The notes: generated from the letters alone by a model not told the origin. A stretch of DNA of 64,000 nucleotides from Cryobacterium glucosi (GCF_004402235.1 NZ_SOFS01000012.1:310001-374000), one strand, 5' to 3'; positions 8,729 to 19,416 are shown, counted from the first letter of the stretch. Made by a program: numbers and translations.

Positions 8729-10252
8729 TTAGAAGAAGCCGAGGGGCTTCTCCGAGTAGGACACGAGCAGGTTCTTGGTCTGCTGGTAGTGCCCGAGGGC
8801 GAGCTTGTTGTTCTCGCGGCCGATGCCAGAGCTCTTGTACCCGCCGAACGCGGCGCCGGCAGGGTAGTGGTGGTAGTTGTTCACCCACACCCGGCCGGCG
8901 TGGATGTCGCGCCCTGCCCGGTATGCCACGTTGCCGTTCCGGGACCAGACGCCCGCGCCGAGCCCGTAGAGGTTGTCGTTGGCGATCGAGATGGCGTCCT
9001 CGTAGTCGGAGAAGCTCGTGACCGCGAGGACCGGCCCGAAGATCTCCTCCTGGAAGATGCGCATCTTGTTGTTGCCCTCGAAGATGGTCGGCTGCACGTA
9101 ATAGCCGCCGCTCAGGTCACCGCCGAGGTCGACACGCTCACCGCCGAGGGCGAGACGGGCGCCCTCCTGCTTGCCGATGTCGATGTAGGACAGGATCTTC
9201 TCGAGCTGGTCGTTGCTCGCCTGGGCCCCGACCTGGGTGTCGGTGTCGAGCGGGTTGCCCTGGATCGCCTTGCGGGTGCGCTCAATGGCGCTGCCGAGGA
9301 AGCTCTCGTAGATCGGCTTCTGCAGGAGCGCCCGGCTCGGTGCCGTGCAGACCTCGCCCTGGTTGAAGGCGAAGAGCACAAAACCTTCCTGGGCCTTGTC
9401 GTAGAAGCTGTCCTGCTCCTGAGCGACGTCGCTGAAGAAGATGTTCGCGCTCTTGCCGCCGAGTTCGACCGTGGCAGGGATGATGTTGGCGCTCGCGTAC
9501 TGCAGGATGAGGCGGCCCGTCGTGGTCTCGCCCGTGAACGCGATCTTGCGGATCCGCGGGGAGGACGCAAGCGGCTTGCCCGCCTCGAGGCCGAACCCGT
9601 TGACGATGTTGAGCACGCCGGGCGGCAGGATGTCGCCGATCAGTTCGATCAGCACCATGATCGACACCGGGGTCTGCTCCGCCGGCTTCATCACGATCGC
9701 GTTCCCTGCCGCGAGGGCGGGGGCGAGCTTCCAGACGGCCATCAGGATGGGGAAGTTCCACGGGATGATCTGGCCGACGACGCCGAGCGGCTCGTGGAAC
9801 TGGTACGAGACGGTGTCGTTGTCGAGTTCGGCGTGGTCGCCGTCCTGCGAGCGGATCGCAGCAGCGAAGTAGCGGAAGTGGTCGCTCGCGAGCGGCAGGT
9901 CGGCGTTCAGCGGTTCGCGGATCGGCTTGCCGTTGTCCCAGGTCTCTGCGACGGCGAGCAGTTCCTTGTTCGCGTCGATGACGTCGGCGATCTTGTTGAG
10001 CACGGCGGCGCGTTCCGTCGCCGTCGTCTTGCCCCAGGCCGGCGCGGCCCGGTGGGCGGCGTCGAGCGCGAGTTCGATGTCCTCCGCCGTTCCGCGGGCG
10101 ACCTCGGCGAACGGCTTCCCGTTCACCGGAGAGATGTCTTCGAAGTACTGGCCCTTGACGGGCTTGACCCAGCCCCCGTTGATCCAGTTCTCATAGCGGG
10201 GCTTGAAGGTGACTTTGGCGCCCGGGGTCCCGGGGTTGGCATAGACGGTCAT
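8729..10252 (-). CDS. NAD-dependent aldehyde dehydrogenase (acetaldehyde / ExaC type)
   Basis: The 507-residue enzyme oxidises an aldehyde to the acid with NAD. The start [14 protein letters not shown] at 10252 is preceded by GGAG; the same frame stays open far upstream through the regulator gene in another phase, but that is a shadow. Visible landmarks are the NAD-binding [19 protein letters not shown], the general-base Glu in [10 protein letters not shown], the catalytic Cys in [14 protein letters not shown], and the C-terminal [24 protein letters not shown]. The [17 protein letters not shown] variant is typical of the AldB/ExaC acetaldehyde group. Its neighbours are DUF779 downstream and a GAF-domain regulator upstream. 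Confidence 0.95.
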   Translation of the reverse strand: MTVYANPGTPGAKVTFKPRYENWINGGWVKPVKGQYFEDISPVNGKPFAEVARGTAEDIELALDAAHRAAPAWGKTTATERAAVLNKIADVIDANKELLAVAETWDNGKPIREPLNADLPLASDHFRYFAAAIRSQDGDHAELDNDTVSYQFHEPLGVVGQIIPWNFPILMAVWKLAPALAAGNAIVMKPAEQTPVSIMVLIELIGDILPPGVLNIVNGFGLEAGKPLASSPRIRKIAFTGETTTGRLILQYASANIIPATVELGGKSANIFFSDVAQEQDSFYDKAQEGFVLFAFNQGEVCTAPSRALLQKPIYESFLGSAIERTRKAIQGNPLDTDTQVGAQASNDQLEKILSYIDIGKQEGARLALGGERVDLGGDLSGGYYVQPTIFEGNNKMRIFQEEIFGPVLAVTSFSDYEDAISIANDNLYGLGAGVWSRNGNVAYRAGRDIHAGRVWVNNYHHYPAGAAFGGYKSSGIGRENNKLALGHYQQTKNLLVSYSEKPLGFF

Positions 10253-10332
10253 TTCTCTCCTCGTCGACGACGTTGTCGGTGGGGTCCGCCTGCTGCGGAC
10301 CTGGCCCGAGCGTACGCGGAGGGACCGTTGCG

Positions 10333-11820
10333 TCAGGGTTGCGGGAGGTTGCGCCCGCCACCCGGGGCGCCGGTTTCGGCGAGGTCCGCCTCGATCTTCG
10401 CGAGGCGAGCGACGACGGATGCCCGTTTCGGCGACCGGGGCGGCAGCAGTTCCAGGCACGCGCGCCAGACCTCCTCGTCCCAGGCCGCCTCGTCGCTGCG
10501 GGCGTACTCGAGGAGCAGGTCGGGGCTCGCGTCGCTCAGCAGCGCCTGCCGCAGCCGGGAACTGATCTCCGAGCGGATCTCGACGATGCCGGGGGCGACG
10601 GAGGCGGGCAGCAGCGGCCCGCGGTAGGTGCCGAGCGCCACCCGGTGGGCGCCACGTTCGAGTAGGGCGAGCACGCGTTGCGCATCCAGCTCGACCGGCG
10701 AACCGAGACGGTACGGCCGGGAGGCGATCGAGATGGGCGGGGCCGTCCCGTCGAGGACCTTCCGCAAGCGAACCATCTCCGCGCGCAGGTTGTCGACGGA
10801 GTTCGACTGGTCGCTCAGCAGCTGGGACAGCCGGTCGGCGGTGAGGCCGTCCCGGTACCAGGCGAGCAGGGTCAGGATCTCGGCGTGCCGCGGACTCAGT
10901 TCGAAGGACCCGAGGCCGTTCTCGAGGAACCCGGTGTCGCGCCCGAGCACGGACACCCGCGCATTCGTCGGGCGTCTCTGGGTCGTGGGCGGCGGCGCCT
11001 GCGTGAATCCGGCGACACGCACGATCGCGCGATCGCGCGGGCCTCCGTGCCCTGGTCCGTTGTCGTTTCGATCGCGGAGCCGCTGGATGCGCAGTTCGGC
11101 CTCCATCGCCCAGGCCGCGGCCTCGACGAGCGGAAGGGTCTGCGGACCTACGGCGTCGTCCCCTCCCGTGACGTCGATGACGCCCAGGATGACGCCGGAA
11201 TCGGGGTCGTGGATGGGCACGGCCGTGCAGCTCCACGAGTGCGCCAGCCGGTTGAAGTGCTCCGCCCGCTGGATCTGGATTCCGTGATCGAGCGCGAGCG
11301 CCGTCCCAGGGGCACTCGTCCCGACCCGGCGTTCCGACCAGTCGGCTCCCTCGACGAACAGCATGCCTTCCGCCTGGCGCCGCACGGTGCGGTCGCCGTC
11401 GATCCAGAGCAGCCTGCCCGACTCGTCTCCGATGGCGACGATGAGACCGGACTCGAGCGAATGCCGGATCAGGAGGTTCTGGACGACAGGAAGCACCGCG
11501 GAGAGCGGATGCCGGTCGCGCAGCTCCCTGAGCGCGTCGGACGACAGTTCCGGCTCGGGTGCCGGGCGGGCGGGATCGATCTGCAGTGACAGGGACCGTT
11601 CCCAGGATTCCTGGACGAGCCTGCGGACTCCGCCGCGGGCATCCGCGTGACTGGTCGAATCGGCGTGGGCTTCCGCGCCGAAGCGCGGAAAGAGGCGGGC
11701 CGGCCCCGCACCTGCTCCGGCACCGAATGCCGAGCCGAATGCGGACTCGTGCGCCCTGGCCAGTTTCAGCACGACATCCCGAACGGGTTCGCCTGTCGAC
11801 CCCACGGTCCACTGGTTCAC
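10333..11820 (-). CDS. GAF-domain transcriptional regulator of the aldehyde dehydrogenase gene
   Basis: A 495-residue protein starting at GTG 11820. The N-terminal half has the AcoR-like layout: VQESWERSL, then a GAF sensor region ([38 protein letters not shown], and [27 protein letters not shown]). The AAA+ sigma-54 domain of AcoR is absent. The C-terminal half instead holds a winged-helix-like segment ([16 protein letters not shown] and [26 protein letters not shown]). Homologues of this type sit beside ald/adh genes in actinobacteria and are thought to sense an aldehyde or alcohol signal. It ends 80 bases upstream of the dehydrogenase start on the same strand. Confidence 0.88.
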   Translation of the reverse strand: MNQWTVGSTGEPVRDVVLKLARAHESAFGSAFGAGAGAGPARLFPRFGAEAHADSTSHADARGGVRRLVQESWERSLSLQIDPARPAPEPELSSDALRELRDRHPLSAVLPVVQNLLIRHSLESGLIVAIGDESGRLLWIDGDRTVRRQAEGMLFVEGADWSERRVGTSAPGTALALDHGIQIQRAEHFNRLAHSWSCTAVPIHDPDSGVILGVIDVTGGDDAVGPQTLPLVEAAAWAMEAELRIQRLRDRNDNGPGHGGPRDRAIVRVAGFTQAPPPTTQRRPTNARVSVLGRDTGFLENGLGSFELSPRHAEILTLLAWYRDGLTADRLSQLLSDQSNSVDNLRAEMVRLRKVLDGTAPPISIASRPYRLGSPVELDAQRVLALLERGAHRVALGTYRGPLLPASVAPGIVEIRSEISSRLRQALLSDASPDLLLEYARSDEAAWDEEVWRACLELLPPRSPKRASVVARLAKIEADLAETGAPGGGRNLPQP

Positions 11821-11906
11821 TGTCTGTCCTCCGATCGACTCTGGTCGGCGACCGGGTCGCTGCCCGCTCAGGGCATCATTCTAGGACCCATTCCTCGACG
11901 ACGACG

Positions 11907-13028
11907 CTAGGAGCCGATTTCCTGGTACGCGGCGAAGAGCAGCGACGTGTCGGGGCCCTCGAGCACCGTCGGCTTGCCGATGTCGTCGAGAACGATGAAA
12001 CGCAGCATTCCGCTGCGGGTCTTCTTGTCGCGTTGCATCGTCGCAAGCAGGGTGTTCCAGCGGCCGACCGGGTAGCTGGTCGGCAGGGTGAGCGATTCGA
12101 GGATGCTGCGGTGCCGGTCGGCCGCCTCGTCGGACAGCCGTCCGCTCAGCCGGGCGAGCTCCGCGGCGAACATCATGCCCACAGAGACCGCGGCGCCGTG
12201 CCGCCAGCCGTACCGTTCGGCGTGCTCGACGGCGTGGCCGAGGGTGTGCCCGTAGTTGAGGATCTCGCGCAGGCCGGATTCCTTGAAGTCAGCGCCGACG
12301 ACGCGGGCCTTCATCTCGATCGCGAGTTCGAGAACGCGGCGGAACTGCGGCGTCTTCGGGTCGGTCACGGCCGCGACATCCGCTTCGACGATGTCGAGGA
12401 TCTCGGGCACCTGGATGAAGCCTGCCTTCACGATCTCGGCGAAACCGGCGAGGATCTCGTTGCGGGGCAGGTCGTCGAGGGTGTCGAGGTCGCAGATCAC
12501 GGCGGCGGGTGCGTAGAAGGTGCCGACCAGGTTCTTGCCTTCGGCGGTGTTGATGCCGTTCTTGCCGCCGACGGCGGCGTCGACCATGCCGAGCACGCTC
12601 GTCGGGAGCTGGACGAGGCGAACGCCGCGCAGCCAGGTCGCCGCGACGAAACCGGCGAGGTCGGTCGCGGCTCCGCCGCCGAAGCCGATCACGGCGTCCG
12701 TCCGGCTGAAGTCGGCCTGGCCCATCACCTGCCAGCAGAACGCGGCGACCTCGACCCGCTTGGCGGCCTCGGCATCCGGGACCTCGGCGATGAGCACCTC
12801 GTAGTGCGCGAGCAGGCCCTCGCGGAGGGCGGCGGCGCGCGCGCCGAGCGTGGAGGTGTGCACGATGAGCACCTTGCCGACCTTCGGGCCGAGCTGTTCC
12901 GCGACCTCGGAGAGCAGTCCCCTGCCGATGATGACCGGGTAGCTGTCGGTTCCGGACACCGTGATGACGGTCGTCCCGGTGGTCCCGGTGGTCTCGGTGG
13001 TCTCGGTGGTGTTGTGAACGTCAGTCAT
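11907..13028 (-). CDS. aroB: 3-dehydroquinate synthase
   Basis: AroB converts DAHP to 3-dehydroquinate, the second shikimate-pathway step, using NAD and a divalent metal. The 373-residue protein has GGGAATDLAGFVAATWLRG (nucleotide binding), VDAAVGGKNGIN, the metal-ligand region GHTLGHAVEH, and RDKKTRSGMLRFIVLDDIG at the C-terminus. The start MTDVHNTTE at 13028 overlaps the aroK stop by 8 bases. A short Thr-rich run (TTETTETTGTTGTT) precedes the conserved domain and is probably disordered. Confidence 0.97.
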   Translation of the reverse strand: MTDVHNTTETTETTGTTGTTVITVSGTDSYPVIIGRGLLSEVAEQLGPKVGKVLIVHTSTLGARAAALREGLLAHYEVLIAEVPDAEAAKRVEVAAFCWQVMGQADFSRTDAVIGFGGGAATDLAGFVAATWLRGVRLVQLPTSVLGMVDAAVGGKNGINTAEGKNLVGTFYAPAAVICDLDTLDDLPRNEILAGFAEIVKAGFIQVPEILDIVEADVAAVTDPKTPQFRRVLELAIEMKARVVGADFKESGLREILNYGHTLGHAVEHAERYGWRHGAAVSVGMMFAAELARLSGRLSDEAADRHRSILESLTLPTSYPVGRWNTLLATMQRDKKTRSGMLRFIVLDDIGKPTVLEGPDTSLLFAAYQEIGS

Positions 13029-13581
13029 GCGTGTTCTGCCCTCTCTGGGTCCAGGCCACGACATCGTCGGCGATGGAGTCCATCTGGCGATTCGAGGTGT
13101 CGATGTGGAGACCGGCAAGCTCTTCGTAGAGCGGGCGGCGAAGTTCGTAGATGCGGATCCAGTCGGAGAGCCCGCCAGCAAGCAGCGGTCGTTTGCCGCC
13201 CTTGATCCGGCCGGCGACGGCCTGCTCCGTCACGCTCAGGTAGACGACCCGGCACCGGGCGAGGTCGGCGCGGGTACCCGGATCGAGCACCGCTCCCCCA
13301 CCGAGGGAGACGACGGCCCTGGTGGCGAGGGCCTGGCCGACGGCGATCCGTTCCAGCGCGCGGAAGTGTCCTTCGCCGTACCGGCTGAAGAGGTTCGCGA
13401 TGGACCCGTGTCCGGAGACCACGAGCGCGTCGGTGTCCACGAACGGAACGCCGAGCACCCGCGCCACCCGCTTGCCGACCCTGGTCTTTCCGGCGGCCAT
13501 CGGCCCGATCAGCACGAGCGGGAAGTCCGGGAGGTCACCGTCCCCTGCCGGTTCCGGCACGGCGGGCAGGTCCGCTGTCAC
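13021..13581 (-). CDS. aroK: Shikimate kinase
   Basis: AroK phosphorylates shikimate with ATP. The 186-residue P-loop protein has the Walker A motif GPMAAGKT at residues 26-33, the shikimate-binding FVDTDALV and GEGHFRALE segments, the GGG motif in VSLGGGAVLD, and the lid Arg in GGKRPLL. The GTG at 13581 is used as the start: it lies 13 bases after the aroC stop, and further upstream in-frame sequence belongs to the aroC coding region. The gene overlaps aroB by 8 bases. Confidence 0.95.
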   Translation of the reverse strand: MTADLPAVPEPAGDGDLPDFPLVLIGPMAAGKTRVGKRVARVLGVPFVDTDALVVSGHGSIANLFSRYGEGHFRALERIAVGQALATRAVVSLGGGAVLDPGTRADLARCRVVYLSVTEQAVAGRIKGGKRPLLAGGLSDWIRIYELRRPLYEELAGLHIDTSNRQMDSIADDVVAWTQRGQNTHD

Positions 13582-13594
13582 AGTGCCGCCGGGA

Positions 13595-14821
13595 TCACAG
13601 CGAGGCGTCGCTCGACGCGCCCGTCTTGAGGTTGCCGGGGATGTGTGCGAGGTAGGACTCCAGGTTCCGCCTGGTCTCGTCGATCGAGTCTCCGCCGAAC
13701 TTCTCCAGCACCGAGTTGGCGAGAACGAGCGCGACCATGGCCTCGGCGACGACGCCTGCGGCAGGAACGGCGCAGACATCCGACCGCTGGTGGTGGGCGG
13801 GGGCCGCCTCGCTCGTCGTGACGTCGACGGTGCGCAGTGCCCGGGGGATCGTCGCGATCGGCTTCATGCCTGCCCGCACCCGCAGCACGGTTCCCGTGCT
13901 CATGCCGCCCTCCGTACCGCCTGCGCGGTCGCTGACCCGCTGGATGCGGCCGTCGGACTGCACGAGCTCATCGTGCGCGTGCGAACCGCGGCGGGTCGTG
14001 GTGAGGAAGCCGTCCCCGACCTCGACGCCCTTGATCGCCTGGATGCCCATCAGGGCCGCCGCGAGCTGGGAGTCCAGTCGCCGGTCCCAGTGCACGAACG
14101 AACCGAGACCGGGCGGCAGGTCGTATGCCAGCACCTCGACGACACCGCCGAGGGTGTCTCCGTCCTTGTGAGCCTGGTCGACCTCGGCCACCATCAGCGC
14201 GCTGGTCGCCGCGTCGAAGCAGCGCAGCGGGTCGGCGTCGAGCATCCCGACGTCGTCCGGGTGGGGCAGCGGAGCGTCTTCGGGCACGCGCACGGGCCCG
14301 ATCGACAGGGTATGGCTGACCAGGCGGATGCCGAGCTCGGCGAGGAACGACCGTGCGACGGCACCGAGGGCCACCCGTGCGGCGGTCTCGCGAGCACTGG
14401 CCCGTTCGAGGACGGGCCTGGCTTCGTCGAAGCCGTACTTCTGCATGCCGACGAGGTCGGCGTGACCCGGCCTGGGCCGGGTGAGCGGGGCGCCGCGGCC
14501 GCGGGTGCTCTGGGCTTCGCCCGGCGCCGTCTCGACGGGGTCAGCGCTCATGACCTCTGACCACTTCGGCCACTCGGTGTTGCCGATCCGCAGCGCGACG
14601 GGCCCGCCGAGGGTGAACCCGTGCCGGACACCGCCGGAAATGGTGAGATCGTCCTGCTCGAACGTCATCCGGGCGCCCCGGCCGTAGCCGAGTTTGCGGC
14701 GCGCGAGATCGAGGCGGATCGAATCGAGTGTGACCGGGATCCCTGCGGGCAAACCCTCGACAATGGCGATGAGTTCGGGGCCGTGGGACTCTCCTGCGGT
14801 GAGCCAACGAAGCATGCCCAC
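13595..14821 (-). CDS. aroC: Chorismate synthase
   Basis: AroC makes chorismate from EPSP, the last step of the common aromatic pathway, with reduced FMN. The 408-residue protein shows the family signatures GESHGPEL near the N-terminus, [26 protein letters not shown], and [20 protein letters not shown]. The ATG at 14821 is one possibility; the second methionine two codons later (14815) matches the usual [12 protein letters not shown] start better. It is the first of three tightly packed shikimate genes. aroE, often found between mltG and aroC in relatives, is not here. Confidence 0.97.
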   Translation of the reverse strand: MGMLRWLTAGESHGPELIAIVEGLPAGIPVTLDSIRLDLARRKLGYGRGARMTFEQDDLTISGGVRHGFTLGGPVALRIGNTEWPKWSEVMSADPVETAPGEAQSTRGRGAPLTRPRPGHADLVGMQKYGFDEARPVLERASARETAARVALGAVARSFLAELGIRLVSHTLSIGPVRVPEDAPLPHPDDVGMLDADPLRCFDAATSALMVAEVDQAHKDGDTLGGVVEVLAYDLPPGLGSFVHWDRRLDSQLAAALMGIQAIKGVEVGDGFLTTTRRGSHAHDELVQSDGRIQRVSDRAGGTEGGMSTGTVLRVRAGMKPIATIPRALRTVDVTTSEAAPAHHQRSDVCAVPAAGVVAEAMVALVLANSVLEKFGGDSIDETRRNLESYLAHIPGNLKTGASSDASL

Positions 14822-14878
14822 TATCCTTCCACAGGCTTTCCGTGGTTCTCGCGCTCAGGAAGCGGGGGTGTCGTGCGC

Positions 14879-16249
14879 TCAACCATATTCGGGGTGGTCC
14901 TTCATCCAGGCCTGCCATTGGGCGACACCGGCTTCGTGTTCGGCTGCGGTCGTCGAGAAGATGGTCTCGCCGGTGTCGAGGTTCCAGGTCACGAAATACA
15001 GCCAGGTCCCGTCTGCGGGGTGCAGGGCTGCGTTGATCGCGAGGTCCCCCGGGTTCGAGATCGGGCCGACCGGGAGTCCGGGGTGGACATAGGTGTTGTA
15101 TGCGTTGCCCGCGTCGGCGCGTTCGGCATCCGTCGTCGTGACGACGTTCGTGTGGCCGGTGCCGTATGCCACCGTCGCGTCGGACTGCAGCAGCCCGCTC
15201 TCCCACTGAGCCGGGTCGAGCCGGTTGAGGAACACCCGGGCGACCTTGGGGTAGTCGGCGGCGAGGCCGGCCTCCCGCTGGATGAGTGCGGCGAGCACGA
15301 TGGTCTTCCACCGGTCGGCGGGCGCGACCCCTGCGGAGTCGAGGGCCTGGAACTGGCGGTCAACGAGGGTCTTGAGCGCGTCCTTCGCGGTGATGCCCGG
15401 AGCGAAGGTGTACGTCGCGGGGAACAGGAAGCCCTCGAGGGTCGTGGCCTCTGCCGGAAGGCCGAAGGCCGCGACATCGGTGGACGCCGCCTGGAGGTCG
15501 GCGAGCGGGAGGTTCGTCCCCTCGCTGACCAGTTGGAGGATGTCCGCCTCCGCCGTTCCTTCCGGGATCACGACGGTCTGTTCGAGCTTGCTTGCAGGGT
15601 CCTGAAGTGCGGTGAGCGCGGCGCTCGCGCTCATCTTCGTCATGAGCTGGTACGCGCCTGGCTGGAAGACCGGAGCGGGGGTGACCTTCAGCAGCAGCTT
15701 GTAGAAGGCGTCGTAGCTCTTGACGACGTCCTGGGCCACCAGCGTGTTCGCCACGTCCGATCCGGTCTCACCGTCATGGATCATGACCACGACCTTCGTC
15801 TCGCCAGACCCGGAGTAGTCGGCGGGACCAGCGAGGGTCGCCTGGAGCTGGGAGATCGGGCCCTGCAGGGCGAAGAAGGCCCCCGCCACGAGCGCCACCA
15901 GCACGACGAGGGCGATCAGACAGCCCCACGCGCCCTTGCGACGCCGCTTGGGCGGTCGCGGTGGCTCGGAGCCGAGTTGGGAGCGACGGCTCGATCGTGA
16001 GGTCGACGGAGCCTGGGCGGTCGTGCGGAGCGACCGGCGGGTGGGGAAGTCACCGCCGTCGGCGGGGGCCCCTGCGTGGCCCGGCTCGCCGGACGCCGTC
16101 GTCCCGGCGTGCGGAGCCAGCAAAGATGCCCAGGGATTGACCGGGGTTTCCTCGCCGGGAGCAGGAGTCGGAGGAGTACCGTGCGCGTGGGGCGCCGCTG
16201 AGTTCCGGCCTGCCGGGTCGTCCCGGGGGTCGAGCGGTGGGTGGGACAC
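14879..16249 (-). CDS. mltG: Endolytic murein transglycosylase MltG
   Basis: MltG cleaves nascent peptidoglycan strands at the membrane and is thought to end glycan polymerisation. The 456-residue protein has a long Pro-rich cytoplasmic N-terminus and a basic stretch (PPRPPKRRRKG) before one membrane segment (GCLIALVVLVALVAGAFFAL, about 127-146). The extracytoplasmic YceG-like domain follows. The catalytic Glu is in ALIQREAG, followed by RVFLNRLD, LLQSDATVAYG and the family C-terminus PGLPVGPISNPG. It ends 57 bases upstream of aroC and follows ruvX by 2 bases. Confidence 0.95.
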   Translation of the reverse strand: MSHPPLDPRDDPAGRNSAAPHAHGTPPTPAPGEETPVNPWASLLAPHAGTTASGEPGHAGAPADGGDFPTRRSLRTTAQAPSTSRSSRRSQLGSEPPRPPKRRRKGAWGCLIALVVLVALVAGAFFALQGPISQLQATLAGPADYSGSGETKVVVMIHDGETGSDVANTLVAQDVVKSYDAFYKLLLKVTPAPVFQPGAYQLMTKMSASAALTALQDPASKLEQTVVIPEGTAEADILQLVSEGTNLPLADLQAASTDVAAFGLPAEATTLEGFLFPATYTFAPGITAKDALKTLVDRQFQALDSAGVAPADRWKTIVLAALIQREAGLAADYPKVARVFLNRLDPAQWESGLLQSDATVAYGTGHTNVVTTTDAERADAGNAYNTYVHPGLPVGPISNPGDLAINAALHPADGTWLYFVTWNLDTGETIFSTTAAEHEAGVAQWQAWMKDHPEYG

Positions 16250-16251
16250 GA

Positions 16252-16758
16252 TCAGGACCCTTCGATCGGGGCGGCTGGCGACGGTGGCGTGGCGGGAACG
16301 GCCGGCACAACGGCAGAACCTGGCGGATGCCCGAGACCGCGTTCGGTGTCGAGAGCATGCTGGAGGATGATGGTGGCCGCTACCTGGTCAATGACCGGGC
16401 GCTGTGTCTTCGCCTTCCGGCCTGCCGTGCGGAGGACTCCCTGGGCGGCGACGGTCGAGAGCCGTTCGTCGACGAGGCGCACGGGAACGGGAACGGCCAG
16501 GGCGAGCACCTCCGCAAAGCCGACGGCGTCCTGTGTCGACGCGGTGTGGTTTCCGGACAGGGCGAGCGGGAGGCCGACGATGACCTCCATTGCGCCGAGA
16601 TTCTGGACGACGGCGATGATGCGGGCGACATCGGTGACGCCGTTCCCGTCCCGGGGAACGGTTTCGACCGGGGTCGCGAGCATGCCGTGCGGGTCACTCA
16701 TCGCGAGACCGATCCTGGCCTTGCCGACATCGACTCCGACCCGCACGCCATGCCGCAT
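16252..16758 (-). CDS. ruvX: Putative pre-16S rRNA nuclease YqgF/RuvX
   Basis: A 168-residue RNase H-fold protein of the YqgF family, implicated in 5' processing of 16S rRNA. The catalytic Asp lies in VGVDVGKARIGLA, the second acidic position in VRLVDERLSTV, and the third in VIDQVAATIIL. The last 30 residues are a Pro/Ala-rich extension. Its place between alaS and mltG is the usual actinobacterial order, and it begins 3 bases after the alaS stop. Confidence 0.95.
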   Translation of the reverse strand: MRHGVRVGVDVGKARIGLAMSDPHGMLATPVETVPRDGNGVTDVARIIAVVQNLGAMEVIVGLPLALSGNHTASTQDAVGFAEVLALAVPVPVRLVDERLSTVAAQGVLRTAGRKAKTQRPVIDQVAATIILQHALDTERGLGHPPGSAVVPAVPATPPSPAAPIEGS

Positions 16759-16761
16759 TCT

Positions 16762-19416
16762 TCAGCCCGCGATCGTGGTGCGGACGGCGACGAGGGCGCT
16801 CGCGATCTTGTCGACGTCGGTTCCGCCGCCCTGGGCGAGGTCGTCCTTGCCGCCGCCCCCGCCGCCGAGGATGCCGGCGACGAGCTTCGCGAGGGCCCCG
16901 GCGCGCTGGCCCGTCTCCCGCGCTGCAGCGTTGGTGGCCACGATGATGACTGGTTTGTCGTCGACGACGGCCGCAAGCGCGACCACCGCAGGGTCGGAGC
17001 CGAGCTGCGCCCGGGTTGCCGTGACCAGCATCCGCACCTCATCGGGAGAGTGCAGGGTGCCGAGGTTCTCGGCGACAAGGCGTACTGCCCCTGCGCGCTG
17101 GGCGGTCGCGACGAGTGCGGGGACGCGCTCGGTCAGCGCTTTCGCCTCGAAAGCCGCGATCTTCTTCTCCGCGGCCTTGAGGCTCGTGAGCAGCTCGCCG
17201 ATGCGTTCGGGCAGTTGTTCCTTGGGAGTCTTGAGGTTCGCGGTCAGCTGGGAGACGATCGCCCGCTCAGCGGCGAGGTCCCGGAAGGCCTCGAGGCCGA
17301 CGAGGGACTCGACGCGGCGGTTCGTGGACCCGACCGAGGCCTCGCTGACGAGGTTGATCATTCCGATCTCGGCGCTCGAACCCACGTGGGTTCCCGCGCA
17401 GAGTTCCCGTGACCAGGGTCCGCCGATGTCGACGACGCGAACCCGGTCGCCGTACTTCTCGCTGAAGAGCGCCATGGCCCCGAGTGCCTTCGCCTCGGCG
17501 AGGGGAAGCTCACGGGTGACGACGGGCAGGTTGTCGCGGATCGCGTTGTTGGAGATCTCCTCGATCTCGCTGCGGGTCGCGGCAGAGAGCGCCTGGTTCC
17601 AGGAGAAGTCGAGACGGAAGAATCCGGCCTTGTTGTACGAGCCGGACTGGTGCGCGTTCGGGCCGAGGACCTGGCGCAGTGCCGCGTGCAGCACGTGGGT
17701 TCCGGAGTGCGCCTGCCGGGCGCCGCGTCGCCAGTCGGGATCGACGACGCTCGTCGCAGGGTCTCCCACGCCGACCTCACCGCTAGTGACGTGCACCTTG
17801 TGGCTGATCAGGCCCTTGACGGGCTTCTGAACGTCGAGGACCTCGAGCTCGTAGCCGCGGCCGACGATGAGGCCGGCGTCGGCCTCCTGGCCGCCGGACT
17901 CGGCGTAGAGCGCGGTCTCGGCGAGGATCACTTCGGCGATTTCGCCCGCGACAGCCTTCGTGACGGATGCGCCGTCCACGATGATCCCGAGCACGCTGGA
18001 CTCGGTCTGCAGCTCCTCGTATCCGGTGAACACCGTCTCGCCTGACGCACGGAAGGCACTGTAGACGGAGAGGTCGGCGAGGTGGGTCTTCTTGGCCTTC
18101 GCGTCCGCCTTCGCCATCGAGCGCTGCTTGGCCATCAGGGCGTCGAATGCCGACCGGTTGACGCTCAGCCCGGCTTCTTCCGCCATCTCGAGGGTGATCT
18201 CGATCGGGAACCCGTAGGTGTCGTGCAGCAGGAACGCGGTGTCCCCCGGCAGTTCGGTCTTCTTCGCCTTGATCGTCTTCGCGACCGCGACGTCGAGGAC
18301 CGTGCTGCCGCTCGCGAGGGTGCGGAGGAAGGTCTCCTCCTCGGCGTATGCGCCCTGGCTGATCCTGGCGTAGTCGCCGTGGACCTCGGGATACGCGCTC
18401 ATCATGGCGTCCCGCGCGGCGGGGAACAGTTCGGGGAAGGTCGCGACGTCCACGCCGAGCAGGCGCATGGCGCGTACCGTGCGGCGCATCAGCCGCCGGA
18501 GGATGTAGCCGCGACCCTCGTTGGACGGCGTGACGCCGTCGCTCATCAGCATGAGCGAGGACCGCACGTGGTCTGCGACGATGCGCATGCGTACGTCGTC
18601 GTCGTGCACGGCGCCGTAGCGGCGTCCGGAGAGGGCGGCAGCGAGGTCGAGGACCGGACGGACCTGGTCGATCTCGTACATGTTCTCGACGCCCTGCTTG
18701 AGGAAGGCGACACGTTCGAGACCCATGCCGGTGTCGATGTTCTTCTTCGGGAGGTCGCCGAGGATGACGAAGTCGTTCTTGCCGGTCCCCTCGCCTCTGA
18801 GGTACTGCATGAAGACGAGGTTCCAGATTTCGACGTACCGGTCGTCGTCCGTCGCCGGGCCGCCGTCGGCACCGTACGCGGGGCCGCGGTCGAAGAAGAT
18901 CTCGGAGCAGGGGCCCGCTGGGCCCGGCTGGCCGGTAGACCAGTAGTTGCTGTCCATTCCGAGGCGCTGGATGCGGTCCTCCGGCAGGCCGAGGGCGCGC
19001 CAGTAGCGGAACGCCTCGTCGTCGTCCTGGTAGACGGTGACCCAGAGGTCCTTCTCCTGGAATCCGTAGCCGCCGTCGGCCTCCGACGTCGTCAGGAGCT
19101 CCCAGGCGTAGCCGATGGCCTGTTCCTTGAAGTAGTCCCCGAAGGAGAAGTTGCCGTTCATCTGGAAGAACGTGCCGTGGCGGGGTGTCTTACCCACCTC
19201 TTCGATGTCGTTGGTCCTGATGCATTTCTGCACACTCGTCGCACGGGGATACGGCGCGGGGACGAGGCCGGTCAGATAGGGCACAAAGGGCACCATCCCG
19301 GCGACGGTGAACAGGAGGGTGGGGTCGTCGCTGACGAGTGACGCCGACGGTACGACGGTGTGTCCGCGGTCGGCAAAGAAGTCGAGCCAGCGCCCGCGAA
19401 TTTCAGCAGTCTGCAT
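16762..19416 (-). CDS. alaS: Alanyl-tRNA synthetase
   Basis: AlaS charges tRNA-Ala and edits mischarged Ser/Gly. At 884 residues it is full-length: class II catalytic domain (IRGRWLDFFADRGHT, CIRTNDIEEVGKTPRHGTFF, GMGLERVAFLKQG), tRNA-recognition region, editing domain with metal motif HSGTHVLHAAL and the second site ELCAGTHVG, and a C-terminal DHHA1-type domain with a Gly-rich GGGGGGKDDLAQGGG. The editing-site motif reads CAGTH where CGGTH is usual; both metal ligands are kept. The ATG at 19416 fits the family start MQTAEIRGRWLDFF. Confidence 0.98.
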   Translation of the reverse strand: MQTAEIRGRWLDFFADRGHTVVPSASLVSDDPTLLFTVAGMVPFVPYLTGLVPAPYPRATSVQKCIRTNDIEEVGKTPRHGTFFQMNGNFSFGDYFKEQAIGYAWELLTTSEADGGYGFQEKDLWVTVYQDDDEAFRYWRALGLPEDRIQRLGMDSNYWSTGQPGPAGPCSEIFFDRGPAYGADGGPATDDDRYVEIWNLVFMQYLRGEGTGKNDFVILGDLPKKNIDTGMGLERVAFLKQGVENMYEIDQVRPVLDLAAALSGRRYGAVHDDDVRMRIVADHVRSSLMLMSDGVTPSNEGRGYILRRLMRRTVRAMRLLGVDVATFPELFPAARDAMMSAYPEVHGDYARISQGAYAEEETFLRTLASGSTVLDVAVAKTIKAKKTELPGDTAFLLHDTYGFPIEITLEMAEEAGLSVNRSAFDALMAKQRSMAKADAKAKKTHLADLSVYSAFRASGETVFTGYEELQTESSVLGIIVDGASVTKAVAGEIAEVILAETALYAESGGQEADAGLIVGRGYELEVLDVQKPVKGLISHKVHVTSGEVGVGDPATSVVDPDWRRGARQAHSGTHVLHAALRQVLGPNAHQSGSYNKAGFFRLDFSWNQALSAATRSEIEEISNNAIRDNLPVVTRELPLAEAKALGAMALFSEKYGDRVRVVDIGGPWSRELCAGTHVGSSAEIGMINLVSEASVGSTNRRVESLVGLEAFRDLAAERAIVSQLTANLKTPKEQLPERIGELLTSLKAAEKKIAAFEAKALTERVPALVATAQRAGAVRLVAENLGTLHSPDEVRMLVTATRAQLGSDPAVVALAAVVDDKPVIIVATNAAARETGQRAGALAKLVAGILGGGGGGKDDLAQGGGTDVDKIASALVAVRTTIAG

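Noticed and set aside
10253..11812. Open frame extending the aldehyde dehydrogenase by more than 500 codons upstream
   Set aside because: It lies in another phase of the GAF-regulator gene, is rich in Arg/Pro/Gly, and the dehydrogenase has a family-like start with ribosome-binding site at 10252.
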